In this document: positions 44,007 through 52,350 of the stretch, in pieces
Numbering within the stretch: position 1 is the stretch's first letter
Layout: every line of letters begins with the position of its first letter
NCBI GenBank assembly: GCA_022072445.1
Contig: JAJVHV010000020.1
Location: 1 to 64,000 of the forward strand
Origin: Phycisphaerae bacterium
GTDB taxonomy: Bacteria; Planctomycetota; Phycisphaerae; UBA1845; Fen-1342
Length of the DNA: 64,000 nucleotides
Direction of reading: 5' to 3'
Notes under the pieces: model-generated
The model's database searches: none
The model's input: only the letters and a program-made list of their open reading frames with translations
What the model was told of the DNA's origin: nothing
Position numbers and translations under genes: made by a program

Positions 44007-46274
44007 CTAGGCGGAAACGGGTTCGCGCGGCTTGGCCGGCGGCGCTGGACTGGTCTCCACCACGGGGTCTGAGCCGCCGCTGGCGGCGGATTGCGCGCCG
44101 GGCAGCAACGATTTGCCGTCCATGTACTCGGGGGTGCTGAGGCCGAAGAGGTCGAGCACGGTCGGCGCGAGGTCGATGATGTTCGGCTGGTTGCTGGCCA
44201 GCTTCAGGCTGCTGAACAGCACGCCGGGAACCAGCGCCGGATGCATGCAGTGGTCGCCGCTCCAGGCCTTGTGATTATCGGAGAAAACGTCGGCGCCGCA
44301 CTTTCCGACGGCGGCGTCCCACGAGACGCGGTAGCCGACGTTGTAGCCCATGATCAGATCGGGCGCCTCGTTGACGTAGGGGCCCTTGTAGACGGTGCGC
44401 TTGGGCGCGGCTTCCTGAATTCCGATTTCGCCGGTTTTCGCGTCGAGCAGCCCGGTCAGCTTCGCCTTGAGTTCGAGCGTCAGCTTCTGGGCCTCCTCGC
44501 CTGCGGCGACGATGCCCTGCGCCTCGCGGCCTTTCAGGTTGATGAAAATGCCGGCCAGACCGATGGCGTAGGCCCGGGTGTGCGACCAGTCGATGTCGGC
44601 CAGGTAGGGCTTGTCGGTGGTGCGTGCGCCGTCCTTGAGCGCCAGGTAGCCGTTCTGGAGCAGCCAGGCGTTCAGATCGACGCCGCGGCGAAACGTCTTG
44701 AAGCCGTGATCGGACATGACGAACAGCGCCGTGTTGTCGTCGAGCTTCGCAATTGTCCGGCCGACGAGATCGTCCATGCGGCGATACATGTCGGGGATGG
44801 TGTCGCGGTGGCTGGCGCGGCGCTCGGGCGGCAGGGCGGGGTGCTTGTCATCGAGAAAGCGCCAGAACATGTGTTGAATGCGGTCGGGGCCGTCGAAGAC
44901 GCAGACCACGACGCCCTGCGAGACGCGCCGCAGCGTGTCGAAGAACATCCCTTCGCGCTCGGCGTGGATTTCGTAGGCCTGTTCGAGGAATTGATCCTCG
45001 GAAATGACGCCTTCGGAGAGCGACCAGGTGTCTTCGGCCAGACCGAGCGTCGAGAATGTCCCCAGAAGCCGCGCGAGATAGCACGAGTAGACGACCGGGT
45101 GCGAGATGGGCATGACCGGCTTGTCCGGGTCGATCTGGAGCGGCGTGCAGTACATCTCGAAGGGCGGCTCGACGCGCTTCAGAATCAGCCGGCAGACGCC
45201 GCGCACCTTGATGCCGGGCGCGGCGCGAAACGCAATCCGCACCCAGGCCGAGTGCTTGCCGACCTCCAGTGCGTGATCCTGTCCGTCGACGCGCAGGATG
45301 GCCGAGCCGTTGCGCCCCGCGCGGATCGAAAACGGCACGCGCAGCTCGGGGCGGCTCGTCCGCAGCGAATTAGCCGGTCCCTTGAAGTAGCTTTCGACGC
45401 GGTCGCCGCGGCGCTGCACGATGATCCGCTCGCCGCCGACGTCGCCGTCCATGGTCGCGCCGCCTTCGCCCTGCTCGGTATAGAACGAGAACATGCCTTG
45501 CGTGCCGCGCAGATCGGGCACGCACATCGCCGAGAGCTGCACCCCGTTGAAGCGATCGGGCGGGAACGTGATGGGCACGCGCAGGACGGCGCTGAAGATG
45601 CCGGCGTCGCCGAGGATTTTCCAGAACGGCTGACTCTTGCGCAGGGCGGCGATTTCGGGCTTACTGATGGGAATCAGGAACGGGCCGAGCTTGAGCTTGC
45701 GCTTGGGCTCGCGGATGCGGACCGACGAGATGGTGGGCCGATAGTCGAGCGGGTTGCGCTGGATGAAGTCGAAGATGTTGTGTTTGCCCGGATTGGTGCC
45801 GGTGCTGAACGACGACCACGCGACGGGCGAGAGCGGCGGCCAAGTCGTGCCGAGCCGCGTGTAGCAGCCGGCGGCCTTCAGCTTGGCAAGATTCGGCAGC
45901 TTGCCCTCGGCCAGGAACTGCTCGGTGAGCGACGGTTCGAGCCCGTCGAGACCGAGTATGACGAGGCGCTTGACCTTGGCTTTGCGATATCGGCCGCGGC
46001 CGCGAATCAGCCGCCACAGCCAGCGGATCGGCCAGGTGATGGCGGCGAGGAAGGCGGCGAAGAGCGTGCCGATAACGGTGAGGACGGAGCCGACGACGGC
46101 AATTCCCGCGCCGGGTCCGATATAGGCGTGCGCGAACCCGGGATAATCGGACGACGGCGGAGCGAGAGTCGCCAGCAGAAGGGCGACCAGGACGATCCAA
46201 GCGGCGCAGGGTAGATTCCGGCGGCGTCGGACACGAAGCCGAGCTTCGGCAAATACGGATAAAATCAACGGCAC
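44007..46274 (-). CDS. Membrane-anchored alkaline-phosphatase-superfamily protein, paralogue
   Basis: The 755-residue protein is assigned from a GTG at 46274; the frame is open further back without a good start, so the N terminus is uncertain. Two hydrophobic stretches (AWIVLVALLLATLAPP and IAVVGSVLTVIGTLFAAFLA) flank HAYIGPGAG, typical of this subfamily. The catalytic motifs match its neighbour: LVILGLDGLEPSLTEQFLAE, WPPLSPVAWSSFSTGTNPGK, FVMSDHGFKTFRRGVDLNAW and WSGDHCMHPALVPGVLF. It lies 99 nt before its paralogue, so a tandem duplication is likely. Confidence 0.85.
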   Translation of the reverse strand: MPLILSVFAEARLRVRRRRNLPCAAWIVLVALLLATLAPPSSDYPGFAHAYIGPGAGIAVVGSVLTVIGTLFAAFLAAITWPIRWLWRLIRGRGRYRKAKVKRLVILGLDGLEPSLTEQFLAEGKLPNLAKLKAAGCYTRLGTTWPPLSPVAWSSFSTGTNPGKHNIFDFIQRNPLDYRPTISSVRIREPKRKLKLGPFLIPISKPEIAALRKSQPFWKILGDAGIFSAVLRVPITFPPDRFNGVQLSAMCVPDLRGTQGMFSFYTEQGEGGATMDGDVGGERIIVQRRGDRVESYFKGPANSLRTSRPELRVPFSIRAGRNGSAILRVDGQDHALEVGKHSAWVRIAFRAAPGIKVRGVCRLILKRVEPPFEMYCTPLQIDPDKPVMPISHPVVYSCYLARLLGTFSTLGLAEDTWSLSEGVISEDQFLEQAYEIHAEREGMFFDTLRRVSQGVVVCVFDGPDRIQHMFWRFLDDKHPALPPERRASHRDTIPDMYRRMDDLVGRTIAKLDDNTALFVMSDHGFKTFRRGVDLNAWLLQNGYLALKDGARTTDKPYLADIDWSHTRAYAIGLAGIFINLKGREAQGIVAAGEEAQKLTLELKAKLTGLLDAKTGEIGIQEAAPKRTVYKGPYVNEAPDLIMGYNVGYRVSWDAAVGKCGADVFSDNHKAWSGDHCMHPALVPGVLFSSLKLASNQPNIIDLAPTVLDLFGLSTPEYMDGKSLLPGAQSAASGGSDPVVETSPAPPAKPREPVSA

Positions 46275-46409
46275 TGCGTCATTCCCATGAGTCCCAGCGC
46301 GCACGTTCGTGATTGAGCGTAAATCGGGTCCGCGGTGGACTGGCACGATCGCGTGACGCGAAGGATCGACCGACGGCCGCCCTGTCACTTTTCGCCCGAT
46401 TCCGGCTTC

Positions 46410-46439
46410 AGCATAAGGGCATTCCACTGCGTACGCCAA
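46410..46439 (-). promoter_or_regulatory. Candidate promoter of the phosphodiesterase-like pair
   Basis: On the minus strand TTGGCG (46434-46439) and TATGCT (46410-46415) are 18 bp apart, in the gap after the AIM24 gene. The predicted leader would be about 130 nt if the GTG at 46274 is used. Confidence 0.45.
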
Positions 46440-46493
46440 GCGCTGCGGACGGTGCGGGTCTGGCGGGCGCGACCAGGCGTGCGCCGAGACACG

Positions 46494-47501
46494 CTAGCGA
46501 TTGTCGCCATCGAGCAAACCACCGATAACTCCCAGCACGCTGCCTTCTTCCTTGCGGCCGCCGCCGAGGGCGGTGGCGCGGATGCGATCGGCGAGGCGCG
46601 AGAACGGGAGCGATTGCAGCCAGATGTCGCCGGGTCCTGTCAGCGTGGCAAAAAAGAGACCTTCGCCGCCGAAGAGCGTGTTCTTGAAGCCGCCGACGAA
46701 CTGGATGTCGTAGGCGACGGAAGGCGCGAATGCGACGATGCAGCCTGTATCGACTTTAAGGGTCTCGCCGGGCTGGAGGTTCTTGTGGCAGAGCGTGCCG
46801 CCGGCGTGGACGAACGCGAGGCCGCTGCCGGTGAGGCGCTGGAGGATGAAGCCCTCGCCGCCGAAGAGCCCGACGCCGATGCGTTTGGTGAAGGCGATTC
46901 CGACACTGACGCCGCGCGCCGCGCAGAGGAAGGAGTTCTTCTGGCAGAGCAGTTCGCCGCCGAGCTGGTCGAGATCCATGGGGACGATCTTGCCGGGGTA
47001 AGGCGCGGCGAAGGCGACGCACTGTTTGCCGGGGCCGTTGCTCGAAAACGTGGTCATGAAGAGCGACTCGCCGGTGAGGACGCGTTTACCGGCGTCGAAG
47101 AGTTTTCCGAGCAGGCCCTTGTCGCCGGCGCTGGGATCGCCGAATCGTGACTCCATCTGAATGCCCGTGGACATGTGCATCATGGCGCCGGCTTCAGCGA
47201 TGACCATTTCGCGTGGGTCGAGCTGGATTTCGACGTACTGCATCTCGGTGCCGAAGATCTGATAGTCGATCTCGTCGCCGCGACGTCGTGAGACGGCGGG
47301 CGGCGGAGGCGTCCATTCGGGGTCGGGCGCGGCGCGGAGCGCGGGGACGTGGCGGGCCTGCGTCCAGGAGGACATGCCGGGGCCATAGATGTAGGTGTCG
47401 TCACCCTGGAGCGACGGCAGGCGTGACGTCAGGTCGGCGCGTGAGACCGGACCGACCGCGTTGCCGTTCTCGACGTAGTACCACTGATCGGAACTCATCA
47501 T
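46494..47501 (-). CDS. AIM24-family protein with N-terminal GYF_2-like domain
   Basis: The 335-residue protein opens with a GYF_2-type domain (QWYYVENGNAVGPVSRADLT), then a proline-rich linker, then an AIM24/TIGR00266 domain from about residue 78 (DYQIFGTEMQYVEIQLDPRE, MVIAEAGAMMHMSTGIQMES, LTGESLFMTTFSSNGPGKQC, GGFKNTLFGGEGLFFATLTG). AIM24 domains form a beta-helix-like fold; bacterial members have no settled role. The second Met is at 47498. It follows a small CxxC protein by 26 nt on the same strand. Confidence 0.85.
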   Translation of the reverse strand: MMSSDQWYYVENGNAVGPVSRADLTSRLPSLQGDDTYIYGPGMSSWTQARHVPALRAAPDPEWTPPPPAVSRRRGDEIDYQIFGTEMQYVEIQLDPREMVIAEAGAMMHMSTGIQMESRFGDPSAGDKGLLGKLFDAGKRVLTGESLFMTTFSSNGPGKQCVAFAAPYPGKIVPMDLDQLGGELLCQKNSFLCAARGVSVGIAFTKRIGVGLFGGEGFILQRLTGSGLAFVHAGGTLCHKNLQPGETLKVDTGCIVAFAPSVAYDIQFVGGFKNTLFGGEGLFFATLTGPGDIWLQSLPFSRLADRIRATALGGGRKEEGSVLGVIGGLLDGDNR

Positions 47502-47527
47502 CTGGTCTCCTGGCGACGGAGGCGGGC

Positions 47528-47761
47528 TCAGGACTTTCGGGGCGCGGCGTCGTCGTCGGCCGGCTCGACGAGGCGCGGCTTGACGTCGCCGCCGGCGGTG
47601 AGTGTGATTTCAACGGTTCGGCCGGTCTTGGCGCAGGTCATGTAAATCGTGCCTTCGGGGACATTGAGCACGTGGCTGTCGCCACACGCGGGGCATTCGA
47701 CGCGAACTTGCATTCCTACAGCTACCTCCAATTTCGTCGCGGCGACGGCGTTCTGTGACAT
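47528..47761 (-). CDS. Small CxxC protein
   Basis: The 77-residue protein starts at MSQNAVAATKLEVAVGMQVR; a shorter start at MQVRVECPACG is possible. One CPAC pair and a later TCAKTG give two Cys pairs (C-x2-C and a single C), so a zinc ribbon is not certain. A strand-rich end (GRTVEITLTAGGDVKPRLVE) follows. It precedes the AIM24 gene closely and shares its transcript by position. It is not a recognised family. Confidence 0.65.
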   Translation of the reverse strand: MSQNAVAATKLEVAVGMQVRVECPACGDSHVLNVPEGTIYMTCAKTGRTVEITLTAGGDVKPRLVEPADDDAAPRKS

Positions 47762-47847
47762 CGCCGCCACCCGGTGGAAAGGCCATGCCGCGCCAGCGTG
47801 GTGCTTCGGCGCTTCGCCGACGAGTGTATTGTAGCGGGGCGGATTCA

Positions 47848-49215
47848 TCACGCGGGGGTGCGGAAAGCCTCGGCGCTGGCCCGCGCATGAGCGGCGCAGC
47901 GCTGCTGGCGGCGCGCCGTAAGCGCGGCCCGCTCGGCGGTGAGGGCAGCGAGATCTTCGGGCGACGGCTGGGGCGCGGGCGCGGCGGCGAGCGGCGCGGC
48001 GCCGGGCGTTTGCAGCCGGGCGGCAATCTGGCGGTAAGCCTGGCGGAACGGAACGCCGCCGCGGACCAGATCGTAGGCGGCGTGTGTCGCGAAGAGCTCG
48101 GGTGTCATGGCGGCGGCGAGCGCGTCGCGCCGGACCGTGAAGCGCTCGACGACGATGGCGGCGACGGCCAGCATGGCCTGAATGTCGTCGAGGGCGCGGA
48201 AGACGGGTTCCTTGGTGAGCTGCAAATCACGGTGATAGCTGCTGGGCAGCTTGCCGGTGATCCACTCCAGCTCGACGCAGCGGGCACGCAGTCGCGCGGC
48301 GCGGGCCCGCAGCAGCTCGCATACGTCCGGGTTGCGTTTCTGCGGCATGATCGAGCTGCCGGTGGTGAGGTCATCGGGCAAACCGAAGAAGGCGTAGCCG
48401 CTGGATGTGAAAAGGACCATGTCCCAGGCGAGCTTTTCGTGAACGGCGCCGATGTCGGCGGCCAGGCGCGCCACACCGAGCTCGAGCCGTCCGCGGCAGA
48501 ACTGCACGTCGATCGGGCTGCGCTGGACACGTGAAAACCCCAGCAGCGCGGCCGTGTAACGGCGGTCGAGCGGCAGGGGCACGCCGAAGCCGGCGCCGGT
48601 TCCCAGCGGGCAGGCGTCGAGAGCGTCGAGCAGGGCGTCGCCGGCGCGAAGCTGCTGGAGCGCGGCTTCGGCGAAGGCGTGCAGCCACTGGCCGACCGAC
48701 GACGGCATTGCCGGCTGGAGGTGCGTGAAGCCGGGCATGGCGACGCCGCCGTCGGTCTGGATGCGGGCCAGCAGCTCGTCGATGAATTCGTCGAGCTGAT
48801 CGAGGATGCGCAGTGTGGCGTCGCGGAGATAGAGCCGCATGGCCGCGGAGACCTGGTCGTTTCGCGATCGGCCGGTGTGGATTCTCTCCCCGGCCGTGGC
48901 ACAGCGTGCCACCAGCGCGGCTTCGATGGCCGTGTGGCAGTCTTCGAGCGCGGGCGGGATTTCGAATTGCCCGGAGCGGGCGGCGGCGTGGATTTCGGCC
49001 AGCGCGGGAAGCAGCGCGGCGAGCTCGGCGTCGTCGAGCAGCGCGGCGCGGTGCAGCGTGCGGGCGTGGGCGGCCGATGCGAGGCAATCCCACTCGACGA
49101 GGCGCAGGTCCCAGTGCGGGTCGTCCTCGACGGTGAAGCGATGGACGACCTGGTCGACGGCAGCGCCCTTGTCCCAGAGGCGGCGCGGTGCGTCGGAAGA
49201 GGCGGCGGACGTCAT
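47848..49215 (-). CDS. argH: Argininosuccinate lyase
   Basis: The 455-residue enzyme splits argininosuccinate into arginine and fumarate, the last step of the pathway. GERIHTGRSRNDQVSAAMRL, MPGFTHLQPAMPSSVGQWLH and TGSSIMPQKRNPDVCELLRA are the superfamily signatures; the catalytic Ser is in GSSIMPQKRNPD. The start ATG overlaps the argE stop by 4 nt, fixing it. It is the last gene of the arginine operon. A proline/alanine-rich stretch is inserted near the C-terminal end. Confidence 0.95.
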   Translation of the reverse strand: MTSAASSDAPRRLWDKGAAVDQVVHRFTVEDDPHWDLRLVEWDCLASAAHARTLHRAALLDDAELAALLPALAEIHAAARSGQFEIPPALEDCHTAIEAALVARCATAGERIHTGRSRNDQVSAAMRLYLRDATLRILDQLDEFIDELLARIQTDGGVAMPGFTHLQPAMPSSVGQWLHAFAEAALQQLRAGDALLDALDACPLGTGAGFGVPLPLDRRYTAALLGFSRVQRSPIDVQFCRGRLELGVARLAADIGAVHEKLAWDMVLFTSSGYAFFGLPDDLTTGSSIMPQKRNPDVCELLRARAARLRARCVELEWITGKLPSSYHRDLQLTKEPVFRALDDIQAMLAVAAIVVERFTVRRDALAAAMTPELFATHAAYDLVRGGVPFRQAYRQIAARLQTPGAAPLAAAPAPQPSPEDLAALTAERAALTARRQQRCAAHARASAEAFRTPA

Positions 49216-50357
49216 GGCGCGGCGCTCGCGCGGGCCGCGACGTCGCGAGCCGTCGACGTCCGAGCGACGGCCGGCTGCTCGGCGGCCAGACGGAAGAAGT
49301 GCCGCACGACCTGGGTGTAGGCCGCGGCGCCGCGCTCCAGCTCCTCGACCAGGATGTACTCGTCCGGGGTGTGCGAACGCGTCGTGTCGCCAGGGCCGAT
49401 CTTGACGGCCGGCACGCCGTCGAGAAAGACCATGTCGCTCATGGCCGGGCTGCCCTGCGGCCGCGCGTCGGGCAGCGCCGCGAGCACGGCCCGGACGACG
49501 GCGTGCCGGGCGTCCGTCTGAACAGGCACAAGGCGGTCGCTGTGGACGAGGACTTCGCTGCGCAAGGCGGCGCGGACGCGCTCCACCAACTGTGCGTGCG
49601 AAAGCCCCGGAGTCGTCCGCACGTCGACGAAGAATTCGCATGCGTCCGGGATGACGTTGCGCGACACGCCGCCGTTGATCTGCGTGGCGTGGGCGTGCGT
49701 TCGTCCGAGGAGGGGATGAGCGGGCCCCCAATCGAAGTCGCGCAGGCGGGCGATGTCGCCGGCGGCGGTGAGGATGGCGTTATCGGCGGAGTCGGAGGGT
49801 GTGTTGGCCGGGTGGCCGCTGCGGCCATGCGCGACGCAGCGGAGGATGAGCAAGCCGCGTTGCGCGATCATCGGCACGAGCGCGGTCGGCTCGCCGACGA
49901 TGGCTGCGTCGATGGGTTTGAGGCGTTCGATGATCTCCGACAGGCCGGCGCCGGAATTCTCTTCTTCGGCCGTCAGCGCCAGCACCAGCTTTCCGTGCAG
50001 CCCGCCAACATTGTCGAGGTCGCGGCGTGCGGCGAGGGCGGCATCGATCATGGCGGCGACGCAGCCTTTCGCGTCGTTGGCGCCGAGGCCTGTGACGCGG
50101 CCGCGCTCGACGTGAGGTTTCCACGGGTCGCCGGTCCAGTTTTTTCCGGCCGGCACGGTGTCCAGGTGGGAATTCAAGAGCAGCCGCGGGCGGGGCTGAT
50201 CGCCGATTTCGCACCAAACGTTGTTGCCGCTGCGAATGGTGGCGATTCCCGCGGACTCGAGTTCGCTGACGACCAGCGACGCGATGGAGTGCTCCTGTTT
50301 CGAGACGCTGGGCGTGGCGACCAGGTGCACGAGCCGATCGAGCAGCGTTCGAGACAC
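49212..50357 (-). CDS. argE: M20 deacylase, probable N-acetylcitrulline/acetylornithine deacetylase
   Basis: The 381-residue M20 metallohydrolase removes the N-acyl group in arginine synthesis. SHLDTVPAGKNWTGDPW has the first metal site, GANDAKGCVAAMID the second Asp, LTAEEENSGAG the catalytic Glu pair, and VGEPTALVP follows. With the acylornithine-type transcarbamylase upstream, the natural substrate is probably N-acetyl- (or N-succinyl-) citrulline rather than acylornithine, as in Xanthomonas; this is inference from context. It lies 15 nt after argB and overlaps argH. Confidence 0.85.
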   Translation of the reverse strand: MSRTLLDRLVHLVATPSVSKQEHSIASLVVSELESAGIATIRSGNNVWCEIGDQPRPRLLLNSHLDTVPAGKNWTGDPWKPHVERGRVTGLGANDAKGCVAAMIDAALAARRDLDNVGGLHGKLVLALTAEEENSGAGLSEIIERLKPIDAAIVGEPTALVPMIAQRGLLILRCVAHGRSGHPANTPSDSADNAILTAAGDIARLRDFDWGPAHPLLGRTHAHATQINGGVSRNVIPDACEFFVDVRTTPGLSHAQLVERVRAALRSEVLVHSDRLVPVQTDARHAVVRAVLAALPDARPQGSPAMSDMVFLDGVPAVKIGPGDTTRSHTPDEYILVEELERGAAAYTQVVRHFFRLAAEQPAVARTSTARDVAARASAAP

Positions 50358-50372
50358 GCGGGACCTCCCTTC

Positions 50373-51317
50373 TTAGTGTGCCGCGGCGGCGAGCAGCGGC
50401 GTTTCGGCGGTGCGAGCAGCGTCGCGGCGGGCGACCAGCAGCGTGCCGCAGCCTTCGTTGGTGAAGACCTCGGCCAGCAAGGCGTCGCGCGCCGTGCCGT
50501 TGACGATGTGCACCTTGGGCACGCCGCCGCGGAGCGCTTCGATGCATGCGGCCAGCTTGGGGAGCATTCCGCCGGCGATGGCACCGGAACGGATCAGGGC
50601 GTCGAGCTGGTCGATGTCCATGTAGGACTGGAGCGTGGCCGGATCGCGCACGTCGCCGAAGACGCCGTCGACGTTCGTCATCAGGAAGTACTTGGCGGCC
50701 CCGAGTGCGGTGGCGATGCGGGCCGCCAGGGAATCGGCGTTGATATTGAGGATAGCGCCGCCGGGGTCGGCGGCGAGCGAGCAGATGGCCGGAATGTAGC
50801 CGCCGGCCAGCAGGTGTTCGAGCGGTTCGGCCTGGACGGCGACGATGTCCCCGACGTGACCGAAATCGACGCGCAGCGTCTGATTCGTGGATGGGTCGGT
50901 GACGTCGCCGGGCGGGCGGCGTGTCGCGGTCACGATGCGGGCGTCGATGCCGCTCAGTCCGACGGCGGGCGTGTCGAAGCGCCTGAATTGCGCCAGCAGG
51001 TCGGCATTAACCGAACCGCCAAAGGCCATCTTCGCGATTTCGAGTGTCTGATCGTCGGTGATGCGCCGGCCGGCGACGCGGGTCTGCGGGACGCCGAGGC
51101 GCTGCGCGAGTTCGTCGGCCTGGTCGCCGCCGCCGTGCACGACGACGACGCGGATGCCGAGCTGATGCAGCAGGACGACCTGTTCGACGACGTGCTGAAG
51201 GGCGGCGCCGGGACGGCAGAGCCGGCCGCTGAGCTTGACGACGAAGGTACGGCCCTTGTAGGCGCGGATGTAGGGGATGGCGGTGCGGAGGGCCTCGAGG
51301 TTGGCGTTTCCGTGCAT
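50373..51317 (-). CDS. argB: Acetylglutamate kinase
   Basis: The 314-residue amino-acid kinase phosphorylates N-acetylglutamate. FVVKLSGRLC, VVVVHGGGDQADELAQRLG, ADLLAQFRRFDTPAVGLSGI, LNINADSLAARIATALGAAK and IAGGMLPKLAACIEALRGGV are all as in ArgB. There is no fused GNAT domain, so it is not a bifunctional synthase-kinase. It starts one base after the argF' stop and precedes argE by 15 nt. Whether arginine inhibits it cannot be judged here. Confidence 0.94.
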   Translation of the reverse strand: MHGNANLEALRTAIPYIRAYKGRTFVVKLSGRLCRPGAALQHVVEQVVLLHQLGIRVVVVHGGGDQADELAQRLGVPQTRVAGRRITDDQTLEIAKMAFGGSVNADLLAQFRRFDTPAVGLSGIDARIVTATRRPPGDVTDPSTNQTLRVDFGHVGDIVAVQAEPLEHLLAGGYIPAICSLAADPGGAILNINADSLAARIATALGAAKYFLMTNVDGVFGDVRDPATLQSYMDIDQLDALIRSGAIAGGMLPKLAACIEALRGGVPKVHIVNGTARDALLAEVFTNEGCGTLLVARRDAARTAETPLLAAAAH

Positions 51318-51318
51318 G

Positions 51319-52350
51319 TCAGGCTCCGGCTCCCAGAAGGCGCGTCAGGACGGCGACCTCCGCCCAAAGGCGATTCTCGGCCTGGTCGACGACGACGCAG
51401 CCGGGATCGTCCAGGGCGTGATCGGCAATGACCACGTTCCGCCGGACAGGCAGGCAGTGCATCAGAATCGGCTTAGACTTTCCGCTGGCCGACGGATGCG
51501 GCTGAAGGTGCGCCAGGGTGACCATCCAGTCGGCGTAGCGTTTGAAGTCGTCGAGCTGGGCGGGGACGTCGCGATAGAGCCGGGCGGCGCCCCAGCTTTT
51601 GACGTAAACGGCGTCGGCCTCGCGGCAGGCGGTGCGCTGATCGTGCGTGATGCGGAACTCGCAATTCGACGCGGCGCACCACGACCGGGCTCGATCGACG
51701 ATCTCGGCGTTGAGGTCGTAGCCCGGCGGATGCGCGACGGTGACATTCATGCCGGCGGCGGCGGCGGCGAGTATCGCCGAGTGCGGCACGGCCATCGGGA
51801 CCGGACGGGCCTGCGGCGCCCAGGTGAGCACGAATTTGCGCTTCGCCGCGCCGCCGAGCTTCTCTTCAAGCGTCAGCATGTCGGCGAGTCCCTGGCAGGG
51901 GTGCTCAAGAGCCGATTCCATGCTGACGACGGGCACGGTGGCATAGGTGGAAAAGGCGCGCATCATGGTGTCGCGGGCGTCATCTTCGGCGCTGGCCAGG
52001 CTGGCGAAGGTCCGCACGCCGAGGATGTCGCAGTAGCGGCTGATGACGGGTGCGGCTTCGCGGACGTGCTCGGCGCGGTCGCCGTTCATGATGACGCCGT
52101 CGCGATATTCGAGGTTCCAGGCGTCGCCGCCGACGTTGAGCGTGATCGCAGCGCCGCCGAAGCGGAGCATGGCGGCTTCGAAGGACATGCGCGTGCGCAG
52201 CGAAGGGTTGAAGAAGACCATTCCGAGGATGCGGCGGTGCAGGGCGGTGCGGGCCGGTTCGTCGCGGCGCTGCTTGACGGCCAGGGCGAAGTGTGCCAGC
52301 GCGAGCAGGTCGGCGGGCTCGTGGTCGAGGAAGCTGATGAACTTACGCAT
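51319..52350 (-). CDS. argF': N-acetyl/succinyl-ornithine-type carbamoyltransferase
   Basis: The 343-residue enzyme transfers carbamoyl to an acylated ornithine. Carbamoyl-phosphate binding is FFNPSLRTRMSFE, with HPCQGLAD and HCLPVRRNV later. Several segments match N-acetylornithine (Xanthomonas) and N-succinylornithine (Bacteroides) carbamoyltransferases rather than plain ArgF: GVIMNGDRAEH, ISRYCDILGVRTF, KFVLTWAPQARPVPMAVPHS, VYVKSWGA and EAENRL. The residue that I recall as Glu in the acetyl enzyme and Pro in the succinyl enzyme appears here as Ala (RAEH), so the acyl group is not decided. It overlaps argD by 8 nt and is followed at once by argB. Confidence 0.82.
   Translation of the reverse strand: MRKFISFLDHEPADLLALAHFALAVKQRRDEPARTALHRRILGMVFFNPSLRTRMSFEAAMLRFGGAAITLNVGGDAWNLEYRDGVIMNGDRAEHVREAAPVISRYCDILGVRTFASLASAEDDARDTMMRAFSTYATVPVVSMESALEHPCQGLADMLTLEEKLGGAAKRKFVLTWAPQARPVPMAVPHSAILAAAAAGMNVTVAHPPGYDLNAEIVDRARSWCAASNCEFRITHDQRTACREADAVYVKSWGAARLYRDVPAQLDDFKRYADWMVTLAHLQPHPSASGKSKPILMHCLPVRRNVVIADHALDDPGCVVVDQAENRLWAEVAVLTRLLGAGA

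Noticed and set aside
44091-46214. 707-codon plus-strand frame opposite the phosphodiesterase-like gene
   Set aside because: Shadow frame; the minus-strand protein carries the conserved metal-site motifs.
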